This document shows, piece after piece, positions 16,777-26,032 of a DNA stretch of 64,000 bases. Every line of letters begins with the position of its first letter. Positions within the stretch are counted from its first letter, which is position 1. Position numbers and translations under genes: made by a program. The DNA lies in assembly GCA_013823135.1 (NCBI GenBank), contig PNLP01000002.1, positions 225,245 to 289,244 on the forward strand. The letters are read 5' to 3'. Below the pieces are notes generated by a model, which searched no databases, was not told where the DNA came from, and saw only the letters and a program-made list of their open reading frames with translations. Source of the DNA: Planctomycetaceae bacterium. GTDB lineage: Bacteria > Planctomycetota > Planctomycetia > Gemmatales > Gemmataceae.

Positions 16777-18087
16777 TCACACCAGTCCAGGCAGCACGCC
16801 GCCGGCGCAGAAGTTCGGGTTGCCGAACTCCTTGATGTGGTTGCCGAAGCCGTGCGCGAACGACATCAGTAGGCGGTTGTGCGGCAACTTGTTGTACTTC
16901 AGCGAACGGCCCATCTTGAAGTCGAGCCCGCCACCGACCATCACGAACGGGATGTTGTCGAGCGTGTGCGAGTTCCCCTTGCCCAGTTCGTTCGTCCACA
17001 CGATCAGCGTGTTGTCGAGCAGGCTACCCGTGCCGCCTGGCTCCGGCGTCTCGGCCAGCCGCTTCGCCATGTACGCGAGTTGCTCCGCGAACCACTTGTT
17101 GATCTTCGTCAGCTTCTCTTGAGCCTTCTCGTTGTTGTCGGGTTCGTGGCTCAGTTCGTGGTGGCCTTCGGTGATGTCGAGCCACTTCATGCGGGCCATG
17201 CCGACCGAGTTCGTGTACTGCATCGACGCCACGCGGGTGAAGTCGGCCGCGAAGGCGTTCACCATCAGGTCTATCTGCGTCTTGCTGATCTTGGGGATGT
17301 TGTCGTTGTCCTTCTTCACGCCGGGTTCGAGTTGCGGCACGGCGTGGCTGGCCGTCGCCTTCGTTTCCTTGAGATCCTTCTCCATCGCACGCACGAACGC
17401 GGCGTGCTCTTCGAGCAACTTCTTGTCCGCGGCGCTGACGGCCCCGCCGACCTTCTTCAGGTCGCCGGTCAGGTCGTCGAGGATGCTGGCGAGTGCGGCC
17501 TTGTCCTTGGTGCGGCCGTAGAGCTTGTTGAACATCTGGTACGGGTCGTCGATCGGCGCAACCGGCTTGTTGCCGGCGGTGTAGACCCAGCGGGTCCAGG
17601 TGTCGGCCCGTTCGGGGACCATGACGCCGAATTCGAGGGAGCCGAATCGCGTCTTGGTGGCGTTGTCTTTCTGGAGGTGGTTCTTGATTTCCTGGTCGAT
17701 GCTGTGCCCCTTGGCCCAGCCGGCGGGCGTGTCGGAACCGCCCTGCACGTTACCCGGGAACAGTTCGATGCCGGTGAGCAAGCAACCCATGCCACGCATG
17801 TGGGCGTCGCCGTCGCCGCGAACGCGGTCGCACACGCCATTCAGAATGAGCGTCTTGTCCTGGAACGGGGCGAGTGGCTTGAGGCTTTCCTTGAGCGTGA
17901 ACTTCGCACCTTCTTCGTCCGGCCAGAACGCCTTCGGCACGACGCCGTTGGGGCTGAACATGAACACGATGCGTTGCTTCCGTTTGGCCTGATTCGCGAA
18001 CCCGAGGCTCGGCAGGTTCATCAGGAACGGCATCGCCGCGGCGCTCACGCCTAGGTCGCGGACGAACTCACGGCGGGTACGGATCAT
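16777..18087 (-). CDS. DUF1552 protein, Tat-exported partner of DUF1592 cytochrome
   Basis: A 436-residue protein with a twin-arginine signal ([20 protein letters not shown]). It then reads as a DUF1552 protein: [65 protein letters not shown], and near the end [20 protein letters not shown] followed by FVMVGGG, which is sulfatase-like in style (alkaline-phosphatase fold). DUF1552 genes are commonly paired with DUF1592 genes, as here. The RR signal suggests folding with a cofactor before export. Function unknown. ATG 18087 follows GGAG at 8 bases. It is preceded by a 74-residue gene that separates it from its DUF1592 partner. Confidence 0.9.
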   Translation of the reverse strand: MIRTRREFVRDLGVSAAAMPFLMNLPSLGFANQAKRKQRIVFMFSPNGVVPKAFWPDEEGAKFTLKESLKPLAPFQDKTLILNGVCDRVRGDGDAHMRGMGCLLTGIELFPGNVQGGSDTPAGWAKGHSIDQEIKNHLQKDNATKTRFGSLEFGVMVPERADTWTRWVYTAGNKPVAPIDDPYQMFNKLYGRTKDKAALASILDDLTGDLKKVGGAVSAADKKLLEEHAAFVRAMEKDLKETKATASHAVPQLEPGVKKDNDNIPKISKTQIDLMVNAFAADFTRVASMQYTNSVGMARMKWLDITEGHHELSHEPDNNEKAQEKLTKINKWFAEQLAYMAKRLAETPEPGGTGSLLDNTLIVWTNELGKGNSHTLDNIPFVMVGGGLDFKMGRSLKYNKLPHNRLLMSFAHGFGNHIKEFGNPNFCAGGVLPGLV

Positions 18088-18124
18088 GCGAAAGGACTCC
18101 GAAACAATGTGATTCCGTCGGGCG

Positions 18125-18349
18125 TTACTTTCGGCGGCACTCTGATTCAACTTCGAGAGCGGCGTAATCCAGAACAGGTTCGGTTAGCGCTCGCTGGTAT
18201 CGCTCAAACTCGCTTACCAAATCCTCGATCTCGTCTCCACGAGGGAAAACCGGCTCCACACTCCAATTGTTGATTCGTCCTTCGTCATCGTAGAAGACTT
18301 CGTGGACAGCCAGTTGTCCATCCTTGAGCATCACGCGGTAGTTCCACAT
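18125..18349 (-). CDS. Small conserved-type protein (74 aa) inside DUF1592-DUF1552 operon
   Basis: It begins [20 protein letters not shown] and continues [20 protein letters not shown]. The pattern 'YR......-.. .IHEVyYd..G.i..W...pv.p.G...' resembles a family of short cytoplasmic proteins also seen in cyanobacteria, of unknown role. There is no signal or membrane helix. It lies 19 bases after the DUF1592 gene and 37 bases before the DUF1552 start, all on the same strand, so it is co-transcribed. Its position between the two partner genes may be accidental. The start codon lacks an obvious ribosome site. Confidence 0.72.
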   Translation of the reverse strand: MWNYRVMLKDGQLAVHEVFYDDEGRINNWSVEPVFPRGDEIEDLVSEFERYQRALTEPVLDYAALEVESECRRK

Positions 18350-18368
18350 TGGCTCATCGTCAGGCAGG

Positions 18369-20783
18369 TTACTTCGGCGGGTTCTTCGTTGTTGCGGCGG
18401 TTACGGCAATATCAACCACCAGTTTACGCACATTGAATCCGTTTTCCGAGAACGTTTTTTCCAACTCGTCCGGCTTGCTGATGCCGAACGCCATCACCGG
18501 TTGTTTCACCATGTGGTGGAACATTCGTTCCGTGAAGGCGCCGGCGACTTCGGGGCTGCCGGCCAGGAACTTTGCCAGTTCCTTCGCGCCGGTGAACTTG
18601 GCGGTTGCGCCGGCTCGCGTGTCGTAACTGCCGACCGAATCGACCGGCTTGTCGTTCTCCTTCGCACGGTATCGGCCCACGGCGTCGAAGTTCTCCAGCG
18701 CAAAGCCCAGCGGGTTCATGACGCTGTGACATCCCGCACACGCAGCCGGCTTTGTCTGAAGAAGTACCCGCTCGCGGGTCGTCAGTTTCGGGTGCAGGTC
18801 GGCTGCCAGCGGCGTGAACGCATCCTTCGGCGGACGGATCGAGATGCCCAGCAACCCACGTGCGACGAACACGCCCCGGTGAATCGGCGACGTTTCCGCG
18901 TTGTACGCCAGCACCGACAGCATGTATGGGTGCGTCACAATCCCCGACCTTTTATCTGCCTCAAACGACACCTTGGTGAACCCGGCATCGGCGGGGAGCG
19001 TGACACCGTAGAACTTCGCGAGTCGGCCGTTGAGGTACAGATCATCCGAGGTCAGCAGTTTGCGGAAGTCGCCGTCGTTCCACACCACGTCGTCGAGGAA
19101 CATTTCCAACGACGTTCGCAGGTCGGCCGCGATGTTCGCATCGAAGCCGGGGAAGCGCTTGGGATCCTTGGCCAGTTCCGGCGACTGGTCGAGCTTCAAC
19201 CAGATGAACAGGAACTCGCGGATCTTCGCCTTGGCTTTTGGGTCGGCCAGCATTCGCTCGGCCTGCTTCGCGACCTCGGCACGGTTGGTGAGTTGCCCCT
19301 TGGCAGCTGCTTCGAGCAGCACGCTGTCGGGGAATGCATCCCACAGCGTGAGCGCGAGCTTGGCCGCGACGGCATAGTTCTCGGGGAGTTGTGCCGCGTC
19401 CGGGTACAGGAAGCGTGGCGACTTCAGCACGAACAGCAGCACGCGCTTCACGGCGAGATCGAGATCCGCCCCGGCTCCCTCGAACTGCCGGTCGATGAAC
19501 AGCTTCTTCTCATCGTCGGTCAGCGGTCGGCGGAAGGCACGTTCGGCGAACTTCAGGCAGAACGCCTTCAGCTTCACGTCACGGTCTTTCGCGCCTTCTG
19601 TGGTGCCGGCGAGTTCGGGCAGGCGCGTCAGCACATACGCGGCAGCTTCGATCGCGCCGTCGGTCGTGGCCGATTCCCATTCTTTCGAGATGCTGGTGCC
19701 GCGTTCCCAGCCCAGGCTGCGGTCATCGGGTGGGAACGGGGACTCGATCACCGCCACTTCCGGGAACTTCACGGGCAACAGGTGCCGGGCCGGGATCACT
19801 TCGAGCGTCCCCTTGGGCCGCTTCCAGTTCAGCGAGATGAAGGCATTCTTCGGCGGCGGGTTCGGGTTCTTCTTGGAGTCGTCCACGCCCTGCTTGGCCT
19901 TTGAAAATTCCAGCCGCACAGGGTACGGGCGACCCGCAAGCAGGAACGCGCTGCCGTGGTACTCGGTGTCGGTGCCGGACTTCACCCACGCGTCGATCAG
20001 TGGTCGTTTGTTGTCGTTCACCCACAGTCGCAACGCTTGATCGGTCTTGACGACAAAGTCGTACAGCCCCGTTTCCGGAGCCAGCACCGAGCCTTCCCAG
20101 CGGATGCTGAACTGGTGCGGGTCGAACTTGGGCGGCTCCTTCTTCTCGGGCTCCTTCTTGGGCTCTTCCTTCTTCGGTGGGTCTTTCTTCTCGGGTTCCT
20201 TTTTGGGCGGCTCTTTCTTGTCGTCCTTCTTCGGCTCGACCTTCACGGGTTGAGTGCCGTCGGGACCGCCGACCTTGAAGTCGAAGGACACCTCGCCGTC
20301 GTTGCGTTGGATGAGCCGCTTGTTGCCGTCGAAACCGCGAGAGTTGAAGTACTCGCCGCGGAGTCCTTGCTGCTTGTCGTCGAACTTCGGCGCGAAGCGG
20401 AAGCTACCCACGATGTCCGCGATGGCGTTGCGGTACTGGCGGATCGTGAGATGCGACAGTTCCACTCGCGGCGGCCTGATGCGAGCCTGTGCCTGGGGCG
20501 AGTAGAACTTGTCGTAGATGTACTCGGCCACCTTCTTCGACCCGGCGGCGTCGAGCTTGTCTGGGTCGTCTTCCGGCATGGTGCGATCGATGACGTGCGT
20601 GAGTTGCGGCACGGAGCGGTCGCCGGTCAGCGGCGACGGAGCCTTCTTGGTCCCCTCGCCACTCGCACCGTGACAGCGGGCACACTGGTCCTTGTAGATC
20701 GCCTCGCCGGTCTGTGCGGTGGCGGATGTCGTGGCGGTGAAGAGCGCGACGAGACCGATGGCCAAGGGCAGGGATGTTCGCAT
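18369..20783 (-). CDS. DUF1592-family cytochrome c protein with PA14-like domain
   Basis: An 804-residue secreted protein. Residues 1-23 are the signal peptide. A class-I cytochrome domain has CARCH near residue 34 and a late Met in DRTMPEDDPDKL. A DUF1587-like stretch is followed by a PA14-like beta-sandwich (GLRGEYFNSRGFDG to NAFISLNWKRP), which is split by a charged Lys/Glu/Pro repeat of about 45 residues (from KVEPKKDDKKEPPKKEPEKK on). DUF1595 (FAERAFRRPLTDDEKKLFID), DUF1592 (KLALTLWDAFPDSVLLEAA), DUF1588 with CAGCH (AACAGCHSVMNPLGFALENF) and DUF1585 complete it. PA14 modules usually bind carbohydrate, so a role at polysaccharides is plausible. First gene of a three- or four-gene operon. 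Confidence 0.93.
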   Translation of the reverse strand: MRTSLPLAIGLVALFTATTSATAQTGEAIYKDQCARCHGASGEGTKKAPSPLTGDRSVPQLTHVIDRTMPEDDPDKLDAAGSKKVAEYIYDKFYSPQAQARIRPPRVELSHLTIRQYRNAIADIVGSFRFAPKFDDKQQGLRGEYFNSRGFDGNKRLIQRNDGEVSFDFKVGGPDGTQPVKVEPKKDDKKEPPKKEPEKKDPPKKEEPKKEPEKKEPPKFDPHQFSIRWEGSVLAPETGLYDFVVKTDQALRLWVNDNKRPLIDAWVKSGTDTEYHGSAFLLAGRPYPVRLEFSKAKQGVDDSKKNPNPPPKNAFISLNWKRPKGTLEVIPARHLLPVKFPEVAVIESPFPPDDRSLGWERGTSISKEWESATTDGAIEAAAYVLTRLPELAGTTEGAKDRDVKLKAFCLKFAERAFRRPLTDDEKKLFIDRQFEGAGADLDLAVKRVLLFVLKSPRFLYPDAAQLPENYAVAAKLALTLWDAFPDSVLLEAAAKGQLTNRAEVAKQAERMLADPKAKAKIREFLFIWLKLDQSPELAKDPKRFPGFDANIAADLRTSLEMFLDDVVWNDGDFRKLLTSDDLYLNGRLAKFYGVTLPADAGFTKVSFEADKRSGIVTHPYMLSVLAYNAETSPIHRGVFVARGLLGISIRPPKDAFTPLAADLHPKLTTRERVLLQTKPAACAGCHSVMNPLGFALENFDAVGRYRAKENDKPVDSVGSYDTRAGATAKFTGAKELAKFLAGSPEVAGAFTERMFHHMVKQPVMAFGISKPDELEKTFSENGFNVRKLVVDIAVTAATTKNPPK

Positions 20784-20936
20784 GGGGTGTGATCTGCGGA
20801 CGAGGAAGCGACGGCGAGAGGGCTGAAGTTAGTTTGGCGGCAAGGTGATGAAATGTCAAGCGGCCGGTATTCGCCGCTTGCGGCTTCGCGCTGGTGGCGT
20901 GGTAAACTCGATCACCCGACCACGAGGACCGGAACC

Positions 20937-21527
20937 ATGACCGAGGCGGAATGGCTGACGAGCGGCGACCCCGAAGAGATGGTGCGGGCAATCCTCCCGA
21001 CAGCGGACAACCGAAAACTCCGTCTATTCATCTGTGCATGTTTCCGACGGCGCTGGAAGCAATGGAAGCCACAGACGAGGGAGGTCATTGAAATCGGAGA
21101 ACGCCACGCCGATAAGTTGGTGACGTTGGCGGACATCCGGCAAGCTCAGCTTATGTCTCTCAGCAACCCACTCAACCAGATTTCTTGGCTCGCTGTTTGT
21201 GAACGACCCGAGGAGCAGATCCTCCCGGTTATGACACATGAATTTTGGTTGTGGAAGGAACGATTGGGGCGAGATTGCTCGCTGCTCCGCGATATCTTCG
21301 GCAATCCGTTCCAGTCAGTCGCCTTCTCTCCCGAGTGGCGCACGTCCACGGCGGTGGCCATCGCGCAGGGGATGTACGAGTCGCGGGACTTCGGCGCGAT
21401 GCCGATTCTCGCCGACGCTCTCCAGGATGCCGGGTGCGACAACGACGACGTGCTGACCCATTGCCGCGGAACCGGACCGCACGTCCGCGGGTGCTGGGTT
21501 GTTGACAGCGTGTTGGGCAAATCCTAA
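20937..21527 (+). CDS. Gemmataceae-type hypothetical protein with CWVVD C-terminal module
   Basis: A 196-residue cytoplasmic protein, MTEAEWLTSGDPEEMVRAIL at the start, with a basic cysteine pair (LRLFICACFRRRW), then LLRDIFGNPFQSVAF and a C-terminal module MPILADALQDAGCDNDDVLT-HCRG-HVRGCWVVDSVLGKS. I recognise the general layout from proteins repeated many times in Gemmata-type genomes, all of unknown function. The module's last 45 residues are also found on the otherwise unrelated protein at 62107. The gene starts at 20937, divergent from the DUF1592 operon, and is followed by two palindromes. Confidence 0.8.
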   Translation: MTEAEWLTSGDPEEMVRAILPTADNRKLRLFICACFRRRWKQWKPQTREVIEIGERHADKLVTLADIRQAQLMSLSNPLNQISWLAVCERPEEQILPVMTHEFWLWKERLGRDCSLLRDIFGNPFQSVAFSPEWRTSTAVAIAQGMYESRDFGAMPILADALQDAGCDNDDVLTHCRGTGPHVRGCWVVDSVLGKS

Positions 21528-21529
21528 CC

Positions 21530-21646
21530 TTCCAGGGGTTAACACCCCTGGCTATTGACGGTAACCCCGTTGGGGTCAAAACGCAGGGCGATTGATCGAT
21601 GTTTTTGCAGCCCCGAAGGGGCGACCGTTAATAGCCAGGGGTGTTA
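21530..21646. repeat. Palindrome, 'CCAGGGGTTAACACCCCTGG' family
   Basis: Imperfect arms (about 21541-21582 against 21601-21645) containing ACACCCCTGGCTATTGACGG and CGTTAATAGCCAGGGGTGTT. The same family is at 50671-50804 inside the respiratory operon. It starts 3 bases after the stop codon of the 20937 gene. Confidence 0.9.
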
Positions 21647-21673
21647 TGCTCCGCGCGGTGGGGAATGAGGCGT

Positions 21674-21749
21674 GTTGGCGAGCCGCCCGTGTTAACGGGC
21701 GGGTTCAGCCAGCCAGCCACCCGCCCGTTAACACGGGCGGCTCGCCAAC
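21674..21749. repeat. Palindrome, 'GGCGAGCCGCCCGTGTTAAC' family
   Basis: Perfect 30-base arms, 21674-21703 and 21720-21749. A near-identical element, including the upstream flank GCGGTGGGGAATGA, is at 62604. A variant with GGGGG in place of CCCG is inside the terminase gene at 40030. The rest of the gap up to 21857 contains only the ribosome site of the next gene. Confidence 0.95.
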
Positions 21750-21857
21750 CCCCTTCGCAAAACTCGTCTGGCACTTCTTGCCGACTTTGCCTATTACCCC
21801 ATCCCTCAAAACTCCCCCATCGCCCGGGGCGGGTTTGTGATCCCCCGAGGAGATGGT

Positions 21858-24800
21858 ATGCGACATCCGTGGTTCCCCGTCGCGGCGGCAGTCCTGCTCG
21901 CCACCACAACATCCGCCTTCGCACAGCCCGCGGTTCCGTTCGCCGACGCCGGCATTCATGCTGTGCAGTTCATCGACGCGAGCGAAGGCTGGGCGGTGGG
22001 CGATGATGGCGTCGTCTGGCACTCGATGGACGGCGGCAAATCCTGGGAACGACAGAAGACCGGATCGCGGGCCAGTTTGCGCGGTGTTCACTTCACGACA
22101 CCGTACACCGGATGGGCCGTCGGACGGCTGGAATCGCCGTGCGGAGGGAGTTCCGTCGGCGTGATGCTTCGGACCACCGACGGCGGCATCCAGTGGGAAG
22201 AGGTCGGTATGAACGTGCTGCCGGGCCTGAATGCCGTGCGATTCTTCGACGAGAAGAACGGCTTCCTGTGCGGCGACGGCAGCGAAGCGTTCCCCAGCGG
22301 CATGTTCAACACCAGCGATAGCGGGCGAACGTGGAAGCCGGTGACCGGGGCCAAGTTGCCCTCGTGTCGCGGCGTCGATTTCTTCCCCGGCGTGCGAACG
22401 GGGATCGTTGCGGGTGCGTGGAGCCGGCTTGGCGTCGTGACCCCCGAAGGGACGTACCGCGACTCGGAACTTGACCCGCTCGCGGGCCGCACCATTCACG
22501 CGGTCACCATCACGGGCACAAGCGGAATCACCGGTGCGACAGCATTCGCGGCCGGCGACGGCGGAGCCGTGCTCACCAGCACCGACGGCGGCAAGACGTG
22601 GGGTTTCGTGAACCTCGGACTCAGCCCGGCAGCGCTCGCGGTGTGCGACTTCCGAACGGTCGCGTGCTTCGGCCCGCACGTGTGGGTCGCGGGGAAGCCG
22701 GGCGGCTTCGTGCTCCACAGCGCCGACAGCGGCAAGACCTGGGAAGTGCAGAAGACGGAACTCTCGGTGCCGATCAACGGCATGTATTTCCTCACGGACA
22801 AAGTTGGCTGGATGACGGGCGAACTCGGCTGCATCTTCGGCACGATCGACGGCGGCAAGACGTGGAAGGTTCAACACGCTGGTGGTCAACGGGCCGCGGT
22901 GTTGAGCCTGAACGCCTCGCACCGCTCGGTCCCGCTTGATGTGATCTCGACGCTTGGTCTCGGCGAAGGCTACCTGTGCGCCGCGGTCGGGCTGATGTGT
23001 GCTGATCCCGCGACTTCCGATCCGAAACGAGCAGGCGATGCGGCCCGACTGCGCAACACGATGCGCCTCGCCGGTGGTGCAACGGGCGATGTGAACTGGG
23101 CGTTCCCGGTCGCGGCGCACACGGCCGGGCTTCCGCCACGCGAACTGATGGCGTCGTGGGATCGCAAGCACGACGGCAAGGCCACGGAGCAACTGTTGCG
23201 GCAAGCCGTGTGCGCGATCCGCACCTGGCAGCCCGAGGTGATTCTCGCCGACCTCGTCGTGGAGAACGGGCCTGCGGCGGATGTGCTGGCACTGCACATG
23301 GCGAAGGAAGCGTTCACCAAGGCCGCCGATCCGGAAGCGTTCCCGGAACAGATCAAGATCTTGGGCCTGAAGCCGTGGACCGCGAAGAAGCTCTACGCTC
23401 TCGCCCCGCAGGCCAAGGGTTCGCAGGTGTTGCTCGATCAGTCGATCTACACCGCGGCTCTCGGCGATTCGCCCAAGGACTACGCCGAGCCCGCGACCCG
23501 CATCCTGGCCGACGATTCGGCGGTCGTGGATCGTCGGTGCTTCACGCTGGTCGCGCACCGTCTCGAAGGGGCGGAGAAGCACGCGGCACTGATGCAGGGG
23601 ATCCAGGTGGCTCGCGGTGGTGCGTCGCGCCGACCCGAGACGGCGGTGATCCTCGATCCCGAGATGATGGAAGACAAGAAGAAGGCGGCACAGTCGCGCC
23701 GACGCCTCGAAAACCTGGCGACGGTCACCGATCCGGAGTTCGCCGGGGCCGACAAGATTCTGGGCGTGCTGGGCGTTGAACTGAAGAAGATGCCCGATGA
23801 TACGGCGGCTCGCACAGCGTTCTCGGTCGCCACGCGGTTCGCCCGCGACGGCAAGTGGGCCGAGGCTCGCGAGGTGTACGGCCTGCTCGCGTTGCAGTAC
23901 CCCGGTCACCCGCTGGCCATTGAAGGCTACCGCTGGCTCACCCGCTTCCACGCCAGCAGCGAGGCACGCCGACGAACCGAGATTCAGCAGAAGTACCTGC
24001 TCAAGAACGTGACCTTCGAGATGCTCCCCGGTGCGGGCGGGAAGGTCGTCCAGGCCAGTGGCACCAGCTCGAACGCCGCGAAGCCCGTGATTCAGGAAGA
24101 CGTGTACCGCGTCTACAATCCCGAAGCGATTCTGCGCTGGCACCAGGGCTGCCTCGACCTCGAACCGAAGCTGGTTGCGTTCGGCCCGGTCTACTCGCGT
24201 GACCCCGCCTCGTGGCTCTGCTTCCTCGCCGCTCGCCGACAGGTTGGCCGACACAACGACGCGGTCACATTCGTTCGGGACTACTTCAAGAGCACGCCCG
24301 GAGCCGCGCTCTCCGCACCGGGGCAAGACCCGTGGCGCGATTGCCTCGCGGCGGAACTGTGGATGACCGACCGCAGCCTGATTGGGGTTCCGCCCAAGGG
24401 GCTCGCGACCTGCCGAAACGCCGAGGTGCGCCCGATGCTTGACGGCAAGCTGGACGACGCCTGCTGGCAGGACATGAAGCCGATGCCGCTCGCCCCGCTG
24501 GCCAGCGACGACACCCGCGCCGACGAGAAGAAAGCGTTCGCGAGCGCTTACAAGACCGAGACCAAGTTCGCTTACGACGATGCGTTCCTGTACGTGTCGG
24601 TGGCATGTACCCACCCAACCGGCATGAAGGTTCCTGCGGTCGAGAAGCGAACCCGCGACGCGGACATGACCGGACACGACCGCGTGGACATCCTCCTCGA
24701 CCTGGACCGCGACTATCAGACGTACTACCGCTTCCAGGTCGATCACCGCGGTTGCCTGGCCGAGGATTGCTGGGGCGACAAGACGTGGAACCCGAAGTAC

Positions 24801-25019
24801 TTCGCGGCGTTCCACTCGACCGACACGGGCTGGACGGTCGAACTGGCGATCCCGCTGGTAGAACTGAGCAACGAGCGCCCGTCGCACGGGAAGACGTGGG
24901 CGGCGAACGTGTCGCGTGTAACGCCGGGCAAGGGGATTCAGTCGTGGAACGGCCCGGCCGACGACACCCCCCGACCCGAGGGCATGGGCCTGCTGCAATT
25001 CCGCGTCGATTCGAAGTAG
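21858..25019 (+). CDS. Secreted beta-propeller (YCF48-like) protein with CBM9-like C-terminus
   Basis: A 1053-residue exported protein (signal MRHPWFPVAAAVLLATTTSA). Residues 25-360 are YCF48/BNR-type propeller repeats: GWAVGDDGVVWHSMDGGKSW, GWAVGRLES, GFLCGDGSEA, GGAVLTSTDGGKTWGFV, GFVLHSADSGKTWEV and GCIFGTIDGGKTWKV, each ending in the D-G/S-G-K-T-W turn. Residues 360-560 weakly resemble a PIG-L deacetylase fold but lack the HPDDE motif. A helical TPR-like stretch follows (AREVYGLLALQYPGHPLAIE). The last 200 residues look like a CBM9-type domain (MLDGKLDDACWQDMKPM to YYRFQVDHRG and WTVELAIPL), as found at the ends of sugar-binding proteins. The start at 21858 follows GAGGAG by 5 bases. Role unknown; surface carbohydrate contact is inference. 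Confidence 0.82.
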   Translation: MRHPWFPVAAAVLLATTTSAFAQPAVPFADAGIHAVQFIDASEGWAVGDDGVVWHSMDGGKSWERQKTGSRASLRGVHFTTPYTGWAVGRLESPCGGSSVGVMLRTTDGGIQWEEVGMNVLPGLNAVRFFDEKNGFLCGDGSEAFPSGMFNTSDSGRTWKPVTGAKLPSCRGVDFFPGVRTGIVAGAWSRLGVVTPEGTYRDSELDPLAGRTIHAVTITGTSGITGATAFAAGDGGAVLTSTDGGKTWGFVNLGLSPAALAVCDFRTVACFGPHVWVAGKPGGFVLHSADSGKTWEVQKTELSVPINGMYFLTDKVGWMTGELGCIFGTIDGGKTWKVQHAGGQRAAVLSLNASHRSVPLDVISTLGLGEGYLCAAVGLMCADPATSDPKRAGDAARLRNTMRLAGGATGDVNWAFPVAAHTAGLPPRELMASWDRKHDGKATEQLLRQAVCAIRTWQPEVILADLVVENGPAADVLALHMAKEAFTKAADPEAFPEQIKILGLKPWTAKKLYALAPQAKGSQVLLDQSIYTAALGDSPKDYAEPATRILADDSAVVDRRCFTLVAHRLEGAEKHAALMQGIQVARGGASRRPETAVILDPEMMEDKKKAAQSRRRLENLATVTDPEFAGADKILGVLGVELKKMPDDTAARTAFSVATRFARDGKWAEAREVYGLLALQYPGHPLAIEGYRWLTRFHASSEARRRTEIQQKYLLKNVTFEMLPGAGGKVVQASGTSSNAAKPVIQEDVYRVYNPEAILRWHQGCLDLEPKLVAFGPVYSRDPASWLCFLAARRQVGRHNDAVTFVRDYFKSTPGAALSAPGQDPWRDCLAAELWMTDRSLIGVPPKGLATCRNAEVRPMLDGKLDDACWQDMKPMPLAPLASDDTRADEKKAFASAYKTETKFAYDDAFLYVSVACTHPTGMKVPAVEKRTRDADMTGHDRVDILLDLDRDYQTYYRFQVDHRGCLAEDCWGDKTWNPKYFAAFHSTDTGWTVELAIPLVELSNERPSHGKTWAANVSRVTPGKGIQSWNGPADDTPRPEGMGLLQFRVDSK

Positions 25020-25051
25020 TCCGCATGCGAAGTGAAGCAGCCGCCCCACTG

Positions 25052-25435
25052 TTAGCCGATCGGGGCGGGTGGGACGGCTGCCTCGGATGGGTTGCTCCCG
25101 AGCAACAGCACCAACCTGCGAACGACCTCGTCAACCACTGCGTCTGGTGCGGTTCCAGCGTACTCCGCACGCCTCGCACGCCAGTCCAGAGACTTGACGT
25201 GATCGGCCAGGACAACGCCGGACACCGCCAATCCGCTCGGCAGAGCCACCTCAAACGGGTATCCCTTTGCTTGCCCAGTGATGGGGCAGAACAGGGCCAA
25301 CCCGACCGGCCCGTTGTATGACGCCGGAGACACCACCAAAGCGGGCCGGCGTCCGGCCTGTTCGTGACCGGCCTGCGGATCGAGGCTGACCCACACAAGG
25401 TGGCCCCGGTCGGGGAGTTCGGGGACCGGCGTCAC
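25052..25435 (-). CDS. mazF: MazF/PemK-type endoribonuclease toxin
   Basis: A 127-residue toxin. It starts VTPVPELPDRGHLVWVSLDP followed by QAGHEQAGRRPALVVSP, the conserved beta-strand and basic loop of MazF/PemK, and continues with GLALFCPITGQAKGYPFEVA, VVLADHVKSLDWRAR. These enzymes cut mRNA at short sequences and stop growth when the antitoxin is lost. The GTG start at 25435 overlaps the antitoxin stop in a GTGA arrangement, so translation is coupled. The 12 residues encoded before it in the same frame are not counted. The end of the gene faces the stop of the 21858 gene at 32 bases. Confidence 0.93.
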   Translation of the reverse strand: MTPVPELPDRGHLVWVSLDPQAGHEQAGRRPALVVSPASYNGPVGLALFCPITGQAKGYPFEVALPSGLAVSGVVLADHVKSLDWRARRAEYAGTAPDAVVDEVVRRLVLLLGSNPSEAAVPPAPIG

Positions 25436-25668
25436 AGGATTTCCGCCCCGGCTGGTGGGCCGGACGCCCACTCGCCGTGCAGGTTGTCGGGCGTGATTCC
25501 AGCCAGCAGGTCGGCCAGAGTCGTGGGCCGGGATGAGCGAACAACCAACCCTCCACCCGTCACTTCGATTTCGACCGGGCCACCGACTTGCAAGCCAGCC
25601 TGCGTGGCAAGGGGTTCGGGAATGACGACGGCAACGCCGCCGGGATAAGTCTCGATGTGAGTATGCAT
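25432..25668 (-). CDS. mazE: MazE-type (AbrB-fold) antitoxin
   Basis: A 78-residue antitoxin, MHTHIETYPGGVAVVIPEPL and then ATQAGLQVGGPVEIEVTGGG, which is a SpoVT/AbrB swapped-hairpin DNA-binding domain. The C-terminal 25 residues (TLADLLAGITPDNLHGEWAS) would wrap the toxin. It lies first in the pair, has an excellent AAGGAGG site 5 bases before ATG 25668, and likely represses its own promoter, which would fall in the 65 bases between its start and the palindrome at 25734. Confidence 0.92.
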   Translation of the reverse strand: MHTHIETYPGGVAVVIPEPLATQAGLQVGGPVEIEVTGGGLVVRSSRPTTLADLLAGITPDNLHGEWASGPPAGAEIL

Positions 25669-25733
25669 GAAAGCCTCCTTACCTGGCAGTGTACGCGGAC
25701 GACAACCCGGCCACAACGCTTGACGTGAACCAC

Positions 25734-25847
25734 GGGTGTGCCTTTAGTTTTTGGCGAGCGGGGGACGTCAGTCCCCCGAGATGTGAGCGAAGACAAGAAC
25801 TCGGGGGGCTTACGCACCCCCGCTCGCCAAAAACTAAAGGCACACCC
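25734..25847. repeat. Extended palindrome of the 'GGCGAGCGGGGG' family
   Basis: Arms 25734-25780 and 25800-25847 pair nearly throughout; the outer part (GGGTGTGCCTTTAGTTTTTG) is not found in the other members, so it may be the target site or a second element around the core. It is next to the promoter side of the toxin-antitoxin pair. Confidence 0.92.
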
Positions 25848-26032
25848 TGAACCACTGAGAGCAACAAACGCAAGCATCCAGTTCGGCATCAATCTTGAGT
25901 CAAACCAGCGGGCGCAACGCAATTTCCTTGTGGTCGGATTGCTGAGGGCCGCTTGAAGTGACCATCGACGTTAAAGTACTGCGAGTATGGCTCTGTTGAG
26001 ATAGCTTCGGCTCGTGTGAGTGTCTCCGAGCC
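25848..26032. other. Non-coding gap, no feature seen
   Basis: Between the palindrome and the stop of the small gene at 26033 I see no convincing reading frame, hairpin or repeat. The base composition is somewhat lower in GC than the surrounding genes. Confidence 0.5.

Noticed and set aside
16879..18054. 391-codon plus-strand frame opposite the DUF1552 gene
   Set aside because: Shadow frame; the DUF1552 gene has the Tat signal and family motifs.
21705..25049. 1114-codon open frame on the minus strand opposite the propeller gene
   Set aside because: It is antisense to a gene with clear repeated motifs, is extremely rich in Arg/His as expected of a shadow frame in GC-rich DNA, and has no domain or ribosome site.
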